Source: Aotearoamyces nothofagi
Lineage: Eukaryota > Ascomycota > Leotiomycetes > Leotiales > Tympanidaceae
Assembly (NCBI GenBank): GCA_015345905.1
Contig: JADDTR010000006.1
Coordinates: 432,692-496,691 of the forward strand
Direction: 5' to 3'
DNA: 64,000 nt
Position 1 is the first letter of the stretch. Each line of letters starts with the position of its first letter. Both the position numbers and the translations under genes were made by a program. The notes under the pieces are model-generated. The model was given only the letters and a program-made list of their open reading frames with translations, made no database searches and was not told the origin of the DNA. Below are positions 53,723-64,000 of this stretch, in pieces.

Positions 53723-54670
53723 TGTTTATGTGTTTATGTCTTATTTTTCTGTGGCTTGTAGTCTCTCTGTGGCATGCAGTCTCTCTATAGTACGTAGATA
53801 GGACGATTGTTCTGGGATACCGATGCTAGATGCCAGTAGACGGGTTGCGGATGTTGGGGGCTGGACTTGATGGGAGGATGGAGGGTTCTTAATCATGGTA
53901 TAATCTTATGGAGAACGATGTGATTGATGATTCATGACAAGTGACAAATATTCGGTATCGTTTGTCACATTTGGCAATAGGCACGTACATGCACCGAGCC
54001 ATTCAATCAGGACATGCACAGGCACAAAGACATGATCATGGAGTAGATTCAAGCATCCTCTATCCATCTAGACCCTACTCTCCAGCCGACCTATCATAGA
54101 CCACCATCTATCTGCAGTAACACTTGTCAAGAACAGATGAAGTCAGAAGATCGATCAACCAGAGGCACATGAATAGACAGAAAAGCCAAACTCTGTGTTT
54201 ATACTCTTCCGAAACACAGCAAGAGTATCAACCAAAGTTCGTATCCGTCATTTGACATTCGAGGACCATGCAGCGTGCAGAAGCGCTGTGTCCCTGACTT
54301 ATCCCATCCCCTTACGCATACATGCCTTCTGCATGCCATGCATCATGCTGGACTTGCCGATGCCCAAAAGGAGCCATCGGTTCGTACATGACGTTGAAAC
54401 AACATGCGAACAAAACAACTACAACCTCAAAAAGGAAAACCCCGAATATGCCGCGGATTCGGCTTCGTGTATAGACGATCCCGACGCATGCACCAAGTAC
54501 CAGCCTTGGCGCCGCGTCTGTCTATTTTTATCGATCAACTGTACGAGCAGGGATAGGGGAGCCGCAAAGAATGACCAGCTGCTATCTCTGCTTTCGTCCA
54601 GGTCGCTTTTTTTCTCTTTCCTCTCGGTAAAACAAGCTAAGAAAGCACGACCGACGAGTTAGTTCTCCAT

Positions 54671-55605
54671 CTATCGGCGGACGACGATGCCTTGGCGGCG
54701 TGTAGAGCCAGGAGATGCAGCGTATTCGTCGTCGGAAGAAGAGCAGCAGGAGTCCTCGTCAGAGTAGCCGCATCGCGAGCCGCCGCAGTCAAGCTTGATG
54801 CGGTCGCCGTTTCGAGTGATACCGTAGCGCTCACAACTGCATGAGGAGCCAGTTGAGTAATCCGACAGAGAGCTCGCGCTCGACGGGCTTGAAGAGTCGG
54901 AGCGAGAGCTGAGACTTGAGCCGACGGATGATGGCGGGGAGCTTGACAGATCATAGTCGTCGAGCGTGGTGTCGGAAAAGCGGCTGGTGAGCTCGGCGAC
55001 GGTAGCCGGGTTCAGATTGCCGTATTCGGTCTCGAGGATGTGCTTCGTGGCATGTGGGGAGATGGGCTTTGGTGACTGGATCTGCGAGACGGAGAGCGGC
55101 CGACCCTTCGGGATGTCGGTGGCAATGTTCAGTCTGGATTCCCGACGAGTGGATGACGAGGAGTGGTGCTTGCTTGAGCTGGAGTGCTTGGATGAGCTGG
55201 AATGCTTCGAGGAAGATTTGGATGAAGAGTGCGACTTGGAGGACTTGGAGCTGGATTTGTCAGATGGGACATCGAGGATGTTCAGGACGCGGCCTGTGGT
55301 GGGCTCGGTAGTGGAAGACTGGGCTGGGTCGTGGGATACGTGATACCCATCAACGATGTACTGTTTTGTGTCAGAAAGGAATCTAGACCAGAGGATTTCC
55401 TACATACGTAGTACCAGTATCTCTGACCAGCTTGAAGAGTTGCGCCCTGGAACTTGAAGGTGCCTTTCCACGCGCCGGACTTGCTGGAGTTCTTGTCCTT
55501 GGCAAGAGGAAGCTGTCCTGCGTAGTTATCCCATGATCCGAGCAGATGTACAGTCTTGACAGTCGACGAGGTGCGGAGAGCAAAGCTAAGTTGAACGGAA
55601 GACAT
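54671..55605 (-). CDS. Starch-binding-like (AMPK-glycogen-binding type) domain protein with Ser-rich, Cys-ending tail
   Basis: Exons are 55605-55408 and 55360-54671 (intron 47 bases; the junction gives YWYY-YIVDGYHVSHDP), giving 295 residues. Residues 1-90 form a small beta-domain: VQLSFALRTSSTVKTVHLLGSWDNY, then GAWKGTFKFQ and RYWYY, like CBM20/CBM48 carbohydrate-binding folds. A Ser/Lys/His-rich linker (KSSSKHSSSS runs) and the motif DIPKGRPLSVSQIQSPKPISPHATKHILE follow. A conserved C-terminus has CSCERYGITRNGDRIKLDCGG, then SRCGYSDEDSCC, ending RRQGIVVRR. The architecture agrees with a conserved family of filamentous fungi of unknown role. No signal peptide, so probably intracellular. The start at 55605 opens the domain. 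Confidence 0.85.
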
Positions 55606-56308
55606 TATGAAGTCGGTATTGCCGATGCTGTGAAGTTTGGAGATATGCAAGGTGTCGTATTTGATGAGCAAGAAGAGCTAGTTTTGGTGTATTTCGGACG
55701 GTCTGAGTGCAGAATTATGGTGTTGGCCAGCAACGTAAAGAATATTAGAATGATAGTATAGATTAGAAGAGCACAGCTCTTGGAAAAACAAAAAGACGAT
55801 AAAAAAGACGACGGAGTTGAGGAACTAGCTCTGGAGATTGGATGCTTGCTGGAGAGAAAAGAGAAGAGAAGAGAAGGAGAAGAAGAGGCAGACACAGGGT
55901 CTCTTATGAACTGAGGCCATTCGCACCGGCCAGGCTGCTGCTCGAGAGGGGGCCCACGATGGCTGCAGGGCAGCTGCGCGCTCATTGGCCGACGCAGCGG
56001 GGAGCTGACCAGCTGCACGTCCCGGCGCGTAGGCACTGTGAAATGGGCGGGAGCTAGACGCATCCGGACGACGGCGACTAGATCCCGGTCGACGGCGGCC
56101 AGTGGGAACATCAACAGCATCACGTCGCCGCGTCGCAGAGGCCGCGAGGTGCAGGCCGTCCCCAATCACGGCGGCGGGTGGCAGAGAATAGATTGCGAGG
56201 GCTGCGGGCCGTCGAATCGCGGTGAGGAGGCCGGCAGCACGAGAGAAACATCCATCATGGGAGCACGGTAGATCAGGCTGGCGAGGGGATGCGATGCTGT
56301 CATTGCTG

Positions 56309-56740
56309 GCCGGCTCTGTGATCGTGATGGCAGATACGACTTTGGCATGGATTGATTGCGAGGGGGAACATCCTTTCCATGCAAACCCTCTTCCGCTTGG
56401 ATATTGAATGTGCACTGGCCGCTCTGTAATCGTAATGGTGAACGGCGGCCTGGTCCCTGAGAGATACGACTTCAGCATGGATCGGTTGAATCTCCTTTCT
56501 AGACAATCATTCTTCCTCTTGGATACTGAACCTGTATTACTGGCCTCTATAATCGTGATAGTGAACTGCAGCCTGGCCCCTCCTTCTTCTGCTTGGATAT
56601 ATTACTGGCCTCTCTGATCGCAACAATGAACTGCAGCCTGGCCCCTCCTTCCTCTTGGATACCGAACCCACATCACTAGCCGCTCTGACCGCAACAGTGA
56701 ACTATAGCCTCGTCCCTGAAAGACACGACTTCCACACAGA
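56309..56740. repeat. Degenerate tandem repeat, about five units
   Basis: Units begin near 56309, 56416, 56540, 56606 and 56678 with CTGGCC-CTCT-ATCG-A-GTGA. They continue with AACTGCAGCCTGG-CCCT, and alternate endings are either GAGA-ACGACTTC or CTTCTGCTTGGATA. Spacing varies (about 60-125 bases). Confidence 0.7.
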
Positions 56741-57519
56741 AACAGCCTGCAAAGAAAAATCTCCTCCCCACACAAACCTTCTTCCTCCGCTCAGATACCG
56801 ACTGCAGAGCGAGACACCGGTAGAGAGGACACCACTCCAAGCTCGCAGCCGGCCGGTTCGACAGTCTAGGATGTTGGGGCGTGGAGATGGATGGTATCCT
56901 GCTGGCTACCTACTCTGCTGGTCTTTCAGAGAATGCGAAACCAGATGGCCAAAGGCTCAGAGGTGTTGAGATGTAGAAATAAGTAGTATTCCATTAGTAT
57001 TTATAGATACTACAGTGTAGAGACAGACAGCACGCTAGCAATCCAATCCCCAGAGTCTCTCGGGGCGTCACGGCGCAGAGACTTGACAATAAATATCCCG
57101 CCAATCTTTCAAAGACATCGAGATGCAAACAAACAGCAATTGTATTCTACCATCTTCACAGACTGTTTACCGGCTCTAGAGATCCCAAGATGCAGAAACA
57201 GACAATTCCCCGCCGCATCTGCATTCCCACCATTCCTTACAGTCAGTCCCGAGAGGTATGGTATCGAGCTGCCAAAAAAAAGAACTGTATCCCACCATCC
57301 CTTCCAGTCTTATATCCTCCAATTCCCTTACAGTCTCAAAAAACCCATCTCCAAGCAGCCTATCCCATCACTCCATCCTATCTCTAGGCCAGAAGTTCAC
57401 CAAGGAGTAGACAAAACAAAACAAGTACCTCCGCCAACTCTGAGCCTCTGACTCTGCCGGGAGACCTCGTCAGCGAATCAATGCCTTGTATAGAAGGAAG
57501 TATCGCTTCTCTTATATCT

Positions 57520-57715
57520 CTTATATCTATATCCCTCAAATCCCTCAACCTCTCAATCCTTCAATCTCTCAATCCCTTAAATCTTTTATCCGTCAAATCT
57601 ATATCTCTCAACCCTCAACCCTCAGCCTTTAATCCTTAATCCCTCAACTTTCAATCTCTCAACCCTCAACCTTCACCCTCTAACCCCTCAACCCTCAACC
57701 CTCAAATCTATAATA
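57520..57715. repeat. CCCTCAA-type degenerate pyrimidine repeat
   Basis: CTCAACCCTCAACC and CTCAATC units over about 200 bases. Confidence 0.75.
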
Positions 57716-57885
57716 CCGCAATACCATCGCCACCAGCCGCTTCTCTACACCTACCCACCCTCTCACCTCTCTTCTCTACACCTACCAACCTCCCTCCCAA
57801 TCCACAACTCCAACTCCAATCTCCCCCTCTCCCCCCCCTCTCTCCTCCTTCTCTTCTCTCCTCAAAAACAAAGTGATATAAGCAG

Positions 57886-57942
57886 TCAACTCAACTCAAC
57901 TCAACTCAACTCAACTCAACCCAACTCAACTCAACTCAACTC
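57886..57942. repeat. Pentanucleotide (AACTC)n
   Basis: About eleven units with one CCAACTC variant. Confidence 0.9.
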
Positions 57943-58803
57943 GATGAAATCATAAATCCAGAACCACGAGCCAAGTTCCAGAAGTACAGTACAAGCAAAC
58001 AAGCAATATCGCTTCCCCTTCCCCTCCTCGCCTCTGCTTCGGCAGAGCAGTCTACGGCAGACTATGAGAAGAGATCTGTGCTCTCTTATCAGCCTCTGAG
58101 AAATCGATAAGCAGCTTCAAGCAAACAGCCTCCGAACAGCCTCCGAGCAACCTACAATCCCAAACGAAACAAACGAAACAAACCAACCCCTCCTCCCCCC
58201 TCCCCTCTCCCCTCCACCCCCTCATCGCGCGCCACGCACAGCACCACGCCCAAAAACCCAAACCCAAAACCAAACCCCAAACCAAACCAAACCAATCCAA
58301 ACCAATCCAATCCAAAAAAAAACCAAATCAATTTTTTTTTTTTAGCACGTGTTGACGCACATCTTCCCACGAAACCAGTGCTGCAATATGCAGTGTGATA
58401 GCGGTATCCGTGCGCGCGCGCCTCTCTCTACTGTACTGGGTGGGGCGCCTTGGCGCGGGCGGGTAGAGGAGGCACTACCTTGTGTATATATGTGTGTGTG
58501 TGTAAGGCAAGGTATGTACATGTACTGTATGTAATGTATGCGCATGCACGTATGTAATGTAATGTATGCGTGCTTCTGCACCCATCACGTACAGACAGAC
58601 AGACAGACATACATACAGGAGACATCGCTGCGCGTGAGGAAAAGTGATTGGGGCTTGAATGACCTATCACTCGCTGTCTGCGCTGTTAACCCTAACGACG
58701 TATATTACGAGATATTACGAGAATGCGGAGAGGGGGGGGGGGGAGTTGAGATTCTTCGTGTTGATGCTTCAGGACTGTACTTCCGTACAGGAAGGCATCC
58801 ACG

Positions 58804-58837
58804 GTAGTACTGTAGTACTGTAGTACTGTAGTACTGT
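58804..58837. repeat. 8-base palindromic array GTAGTACT
   Basis: Four copies; each contains the self-complementary AGTACT. Confidence 0.85.
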
Positions 58838-60440
58838 CTATCCTCTACGGGAGGGCTTAACTAGAGTTGCACTGGACGGATGCTTAGAAGCCGTGCTGGA
58901 GTGGTGGCTGGAGTGGTGGCTCCCTGCCCATCTCGGCACCGCCAGAGCGCCGCACGCACACTGCCATCGGTCCAGGTCCGCCAGTCACGTTCCAGTCCGG
59001 CTCCACGTCCGCGACGGCTTCCGACGACTGACAGAGACTCGTGTCCGAGCGAGCAGACCACGTGACCTGCCCCGAACACGGGCGGAAGGTTTTGCCGCGG
59101 CGTCGGCTCGTGCATGGGTTCGTGCCCTTGAAGCGACAGCCTCGGAGATCCAATTTGTATCTGATCGCCAATCGTCCCAAAACTCCACCTCCACACCTCC
59201 ATGACTCCGTAGAGCTATCCACCGACGTTCTCCACCGACCGCCCCGATTTTGTCACGTACATCGCAGGATTTGGGCGTGGGGAAGGACGGCGACGATGGA
59301 AGCGGAAGTCTCCCGGAATATCACGGTCTTTGGAAATGCCAGCGATGTCGTCATGATTTCTCTAGGTCGGGAAACGGCCCAGATTTTCCGAAACGCGCGA
59401 GCGAGATTTAGGTTGGAGGCTATGCTGGGCTTGACCTGACTACACGCTTGCCTTCGCGGCAGTGGCCGGTTTAGAAGGAGTTCCTTTGCGTAGCACAGCG
59501 CTGGACAGGCACGTGTTTTGCGCAAGACTCCGTACGGGCTCTTATCGATATGCCGAGTAACGCACCCTCGCTCAGCCGCCGCCATGTCACATGAAGAGGC
59601 GCACGGGTTGCAGGTCATGGAACGGAGCCTGTAGACGGGCGTAGCTGAGATGGAAGGGAAGCAAGGCAAGGTATCAAGGCACATTGCGGAGCGAACATCT
59701 CTGCCATATTACAGTGCAGCGCAGATTCCTCGATTCTCTGTTCTGTGACAGGCATGCAGGCAGCCCCACTACGTCTCTCATCCGTCACAGTGGGTCATCG
59801 ACAGCCGACAGCCAACAGCCAGCAGCCAGCAGCCAACGACGTCGCCCGTCCGCTGAAGGATGTAGGGCCGATAGTGATAGTGGGTGCAAGCCATATTGTA
59901 TCAGAGGTATGCGATAATCAATCCGGAGCAAGGACGCATCAGCGGCCATCCTGAAGGAAGGGATTCTGCTGAATAGGGCAGCAGCATGCGACTCTCGACG
60001 AGCGCCTGGGGAGGGCGGGCTGGCAGCGATATCCTTGACCCGCAAGGCCGTGGGCGTAGTGTGCAATGCAACCTCCTCCAACCTGCTCCATTAGCGCAGG
60101 CCGAGTATGATGCACACACGCCGAGCGCCATGCGGTTGGATGCGCGCGAGAGGCAAACGGGACGTGCTGGAGCAGACAGAGGGATAAGGAGACGACGGCG
60201 ATAGGGGTGGTTGCGGGCTGAGAAGATGCGGTGAGGAGGCAGGAGGCAGAAGACAGAGAGGGTAGGGAAGAGAGGGGGGAGGAGCGGCAGATAAGGTAAG
60301 CATCACCACGGGCTTTACGACGTGTAACATAGGACTGACACGTGCAAGCAGCGCGAGGGCGGGCGGGTGTGCCTGGCAGCGCAGGCCATGCAGCACAGTA
60401 ATACAGCATGATACAGGCAATACAGCGTGAGGGCTGCAGC

Positions 60441-60494
60441 GTGTAGGGTGTAGGGTGTAGGGTGTAGGTGTAGGGTATAGGGTGTAGGGTGTAC
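60441..60494. repeat. TGTAGGG array
   Basis: About seven 7-base units TGTAGGG with variants. It resembles, but is not, the fungal telomere unit TTAGGG. Confidence 0.85.
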
Positions 60495-60725
60495 TGCGTT
60501 AGGTGTGTATGCTACTAAGGATAGGCTATAAGCCGTATATGCTATAGTCCATATACTATAGTCCCTACGCTATAGTCCCTACGCTCCAGGCTCCCCAGAC
60601 ACCGTCGCAGCGCAGTCCGTACCCGGGGGCAGGTACTGTACAGGTAGACAAGACCGCCAGACAAGCCTGTACTGTAAGTACCCAGGAAGACTAGCCCCAA
60701 GGTACCGCACCTGTATGCACCTATC

Positions 60726-60779
60726 TGTACAGTACAGTACAGTACAGTACAGTACAGTACAGTACAGTACAGTACAGTA
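60726..60779. repeat. (GTACA)n palindromic pentanucleotide array
   Basis: About eleven exact units; every unit carries the self-complementary GTAC. Confidence 0.92.
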
Positions 60780-62290
60780 AGCCAGCCGTGGGAAACGCCA
60801 GCCGGCGGGCCTTATCGATAGCAGAGGGCGATCGGTGCGGGCATCGCGCGCTCGGCGAGCGTACGGAGAGGAGAATGGATTCGGCTGCTGGCTGGGCGTG
60901 CTGGGAGGGTGGGAGGGCGGTGGTGGGTGGGATAGGGTAGGGTAGAGTAGAATAGGGCAGTGTAGAGTAGGGTAGAATAGGACAGGATAGGGCAGTGTAG
61001 GACAGGACTGTGACAAAAGACCCAAGCCCTGCACCCGCCAGCGCCCCACTGGCAGCCCCACTACCGTGCACTACCGTCCACTGCCACCTACTGCCTACCA
61101 CTACCACTGCCCTACCACCACCAGCCAGTCCCCGACGCCGCGGGCTCGCGGACCCTGAAATCTCCTCCTGCTACCTGCCCGCCTGCCCGCCCCCCCCCCC
61201 AGCGCTTGGCCCGATCTACGACGACTTCCGGACCCTGAAACAAGAGAGGCCTGTTTGGGTGGTTGTGATTGATTGGTTGGTTGGCGAGTTATCCTCCCTC
61301 TGTGCTCTGCCTTGTCGCTACTACTGTAAGCCTGCGGCGCTGTTTACGCAAGTACTACTGTATCCCGCCTGTACAGGAGCCCAGAGTAAGAACATGCTGT
61401 ACATCCTCCACTCGCTACACTACTCGCACACCACCCCATGGCCCTCCGCAAGGCACAGCGCACCTGTGCCAGCCGACGGCGTCTTAGGCCCACTCCTGCC
61501 TAGTGCAATGGGGCTCCATCTCGCCCTGCGGCCGCCCATCGCCCCCGGAAGCGACCCACCACACCAGGTGTGTCTCCAGGGTGCATTCAGGCGTCGACAG
61601 GCATCCGCAGGCACCAACCAACAGCCATCGGCAGGCATCGGCGCCCGGGGGCCTGCTCAGCTACTACAGCTACAGCTACAGCGCAGTCAGTCCGTCGTAC
61701 GAGTGCGCGGTGCGGTGACATCATCGCTGGCTGCCATCCGGGTGCCTCTCGCCCGCGGCGTCTCGACGAGTGCCAGTTCGCCCGTCAGTCCTGCCACGCT
61801 GGGCCTGGCGGGAGAGGCGGCGTCCCGCACGTCTCTGCCTCGGATGGCCGCGAGGGAAAAGAAAGAAAGACGGGGCATGTGCTGGAAGGAGGAAGGGGCG
61901 GACAGGAGGGGATCAATGGAAGGGGAGGGGGCAGGCAAAGACGAGAGGCGGGTTCTGCCTCAACCAACTCCCGTCTGTCGTCCTTGTCTACTGCTGTGCT
62001 GTACTGTATGTTACTGTGTGTATACAGTACTTAGTGCCGTAATAGGCGCGCGGCGAGGCGGTGGCCCTTCGCAGCGGCCATTGTCCTCCCCCTGGCGTGC
62101 CTCGCTGCCCCGCTGCCTCGCTCTGCCCCCGCCCACCGCCCGCTGGCCGCTGCTCCGGGATTAACCCGACCCTCCACAGGAACGGCCAGGCTACCTGGGC
62201 CTCCGCGAAGAATACTTTGCGGCTACTTTGGGAATGGCTCCGTTGCGGCGCCAGACTAGGCAAGGCGCTCAGAGGCGACTATCGCCCGCA

Positions 62291-62333
62291 GACTACCCAG
62301 ACTACCCAGACTACCCAGACTACCCAGACTACC
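62291..62333. repeat. 9-base tandem repeat GACTACCCA
   Basis: Nearly five exact units, about 450 bases upstream of the HAD hydrolase start. Confidence 0.92.
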
Positions 62334-62780
62334 GCGCTGTAGCTTGACGTATTTCATCATCGATGGCTACGCCCCGGGGACGCCAGCGGCACAGGCACGA
62401 AAGAGAATAAATACTGTCGATATGTGCGCCTGCGCCCTTTTATCCGCCTTCTCATCCCTCTTCAAATCCCGTCTGACACCTCCTGCCAGCTGTCCGTTCT
62501 GCCTGCGCGACACTCCTCTCTTGATTTGGAAGAACCCTGACACACTACCCCCTCACCATTCCACGGCTTCTTATTACATACAGTACGGACCTACGTCCTG
62601 TCACATTTCCTCTCCCACAGCCTCCGACCCGATACGCCAGGACAGCCTCTCCCTCAAATAAACGCGCAGACACCTACACCACGTTTCATACGTGAGCCCG
62701 AGAGATCCCTAGACCCACCGCAGCTGCCTCGGAATCCCACCCCGACGCGTTCCCCAGAAAACCCATATAAGCCCGCTGCC

Positions 62781-64000
62781 ATGTCTTTCCGCACTCAGCC
62801 AAACGGTCAACAGGCCCCAGCACGACCTACAACGCTGAGACGGATCTCCTCAATGACTGCCACCAAGGAAGAAGTTGCCTCCGGAGGGCAGGTCGTGGTC
62901 GTCCCGCCCAGGCTCATGGCCAGCTCACGCTCCCATTCATACCATGGCCAGAGTCGCGGCTTTGCCGCCTCTCTCGAGCAGGCCAGGGAGGAGCTGGCAC
63001 ACATAAATCTCGAAGACGAGAACAGCGGCCTTTCCTCTTCTGCCAGCAGCTCTCCCCGGACACCCGGCACGCCTATCACTCCGTCTGATGCGCCGTCGGC
63101 CGACACCTTTGCCTTTGCCTTTGATATTGACGGCGTGCTCGTCCGAGGTGGACGACCGATACCTGAGGCCCTGGAGGCCATGAGGATGCTCAATGGAGAG
63201 AACGAGTACGGAGTTAAAGTGTGAGTATCCTATCCGCCTTGACGCCGCTCCTGGATCTTACTAATCTGACCCAGACCATACATCTTTCTCACAAACGGAG
63301 GTGGCAAGACCGAGTCGGAGAGATGTATCGACCTCTCCCGCCAACTCGACATCGAAGTGGCCCCGGCTCAGTTCATTTGCGGACACACTCCTATGAGGGA
63401 GATGGTTGAGCAGTACGGCACGGTTTTCGTCGTTGGCGGAGAAGGCGAGAAGTGCCGTCAGGTCGCTGAAGGCTATGGCTTCAAGGATGTCATCACACCT
63501 GGCGACGTCATCAAGGACAACGAGCACATCACCCCCTTCCGCACTCTTACCGATCAGGAGCGTCAGCGATCACGTAAGCGCAACTTGAAGAAGATCAAGA
63601 TCGAGGCAATCTTCGTCTTTGCCGACAGTAGAGACTGGGCTGGCGATTGCCAAATCATCCTTGATCTGGCCATGTCAAAGGGTGGCTACCTCGGTACCCT
63701 GTCGGAGACCTTTGACGAAGGGCCCCCCATCTACTTTTCCCACAACGATATCGTCTGGTCGGCCGCGCACGAGAACGTTCGTCTCGGCATGGGTGCCTTG
63801 CGAAAGATGATCGAGACCCTCTTCACGGAGCTCACCCACGGCAAAGAACTCGAGACGATTGCCTTTGGCAAACCACAGATCGGTACCTTCCAGTTCGCCA
63901 CTCGATTGCTGCAGCAGTGGCGAAAGGACGAGCACCGTATCAACGCCCCACCAGACACTGTATACTTCGTCGGCGATACTCCGGAGAGCGACATCCGCGG
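62781..64000 (+). CDS. HAD-superfamily IIA hydrolase, CECR5/HDHD5-like (3' end outside window)
   Basis: Exons are 62781-63220 and 63275 to beyond the window end (intron 54 bases; the junction gives KVPYIFLTNGGG). About 388 residues are visible and the frame is open at the edge, so the gene is truncated by the window, not broken. After a Ser-rich leader of about 110 residues comes the first HAD motif FDIDGVLVRGG with Asp115 and Asp117, then LTNGGGKTE (motif II), and KPQIGTF and FVGDTPESDIRG (motifs III and IV) at the end. The order and the long cap match the HAD-IIA CECR5 subfamily of predicted phosphatases, some of which are mitochondrial. The physiological substrate is unknown. The ATG at 62781 is the first in frame. 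Confidence 0.9.

Larger units (their letters stand above)
52111..54670. other. Microsatellite-rich spacer
   Basis: About 2.6 kb with many simple repeats, including G12 near 52.2 kb, CT dinucleotides near 52.78 and 52.92 kb, AGCCG units, GATA units near 53.08 and 53.24 kb, CCCCAA units near 53.36 kb, A22 and TATG units. No gene supported. The upstream region of the minus-strand SDR lies at its left edge. Confidence 0.55.
55606..62780. other. Very long repeat-rich spacer without supported gene
   Basis: About 7.2 kb, the longest gene-free stretch. Contents in order: promoter of the carbohydrate-binding-domain gene, a degenerate tandem repeat (56.3-56.75 kb), CTCAA-rich pyrimidine DNA (57.5-57.75 kb), AACTC and CCAAA arrays, short palindromic arrays, a TGTAGGG array, a GTACA array and a 9-base array near 62.3 kb. 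Open frames up to 384 residues (61.0-62.16 kb) overlap dissimilar frames on the other strand, are Pro/Ala/Arg/Ser-rich, and show no domain. Confidence 0.6.

Noticed and set aside
57520-57715. Telomere-like CCCTCAA repeat
   Set aside because: Highly irregular pyrimidine repeat with no consistent TTAGGG-type unit.
60441-60494. Interstitial telomere
   Set aside because: The unit is TGTAGGG, not TTAGGG, and flanking DNA is ordinary spacer on both sides.
61010-62164. 384-residue open frame on the plus strand
   Set aside because: Composition is Pro/Ala/Arg/Ser/Tyr-rich in the manner of GC-rich and microsatellite DNA, overlapping frames are equally long, no domain or conserved motif is visible, and repeats cross it.

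Overview
The window is nuclear DNA of a filamentous ascomycete (Pezizomycotina). Most genes have short GT-AG introns of about 46-97 bases, a dispersed 5S rRNA gene is present, and fungal-specific families recur: a Zn2Cys6 regulator, the SIN protein Cdc14, a DYRK/Pom1-type kinase, a Pex24-type peroxin and fungal indoleamine dioxygenase. AT-rich, repeat-derived blocks with RIP-like changes fit the same group. I cannot name a genus. All exon limits were read by eye from splice signals and reading phase; they have not been tested against transcripts.

Left arm (1-10.8 kb): an uncharacterised disordered protein, indoleamine 2,3-dioxygenase (minus), a Cys-rich single-pass surface protein, SIN component Cdc14 (minus) and geranylgeranyl diphosphate synthase. 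From 10.8 to 14.1 kb lies a mobile-element graveyard with three small inverted-repeat elements around an apparently intact 5S rRNA gene (minus). A DUF1593/Sde182-like protein and a sugar transporter (minus) follow. A second gene-poor block (18.1-22.2 kb) holds repeated GC-rich modules and an AT-rich RIP-like stretch.

Middle (22.2-43.2 kb) is gene-dense: adenylosuccinate synthetase, a Pex24/dysferlin-domain peroxin (minus), a DYRK kinase, a coiled-coil protein (minus), a Rieske plus FAD oxidoreductase of the AIFM3 type (minus), and a Zn2Cys6 regulator (minus) divergent from an L-rhamnonate dehydratase. The next gene is an SDR matching fungal L-rhamnose 1-dehydrogenase. These last three look like a partial L-rhamnose catabolic cluster (LRA1 and LRA3 plus a candidate regulator).

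Right arm (43.8-64 kb) changes character. Genes are sparse and GC-rich at third codon positions, and the long spacers are full of microsatellites, minisatellites and homopurine/homopyrimidine tracts. Genes here are the L-rhamnose dehydrogenase, one or two tiny Cys-rich proteins, a second SDR (minus), a starch-binding-like-domain protein with a Ser-rich tail (minus), and a HAD-IIA (CECR5/HDHD5-type) hydrolase cut by the window end.

The most unusual signal is inside the adenylosuccinate synthetase gene: its first two introns (168 and 160 bases) are recognisably copies of one another. That is the signature of introner-like elements, i.e. introns that have spread by duplication.
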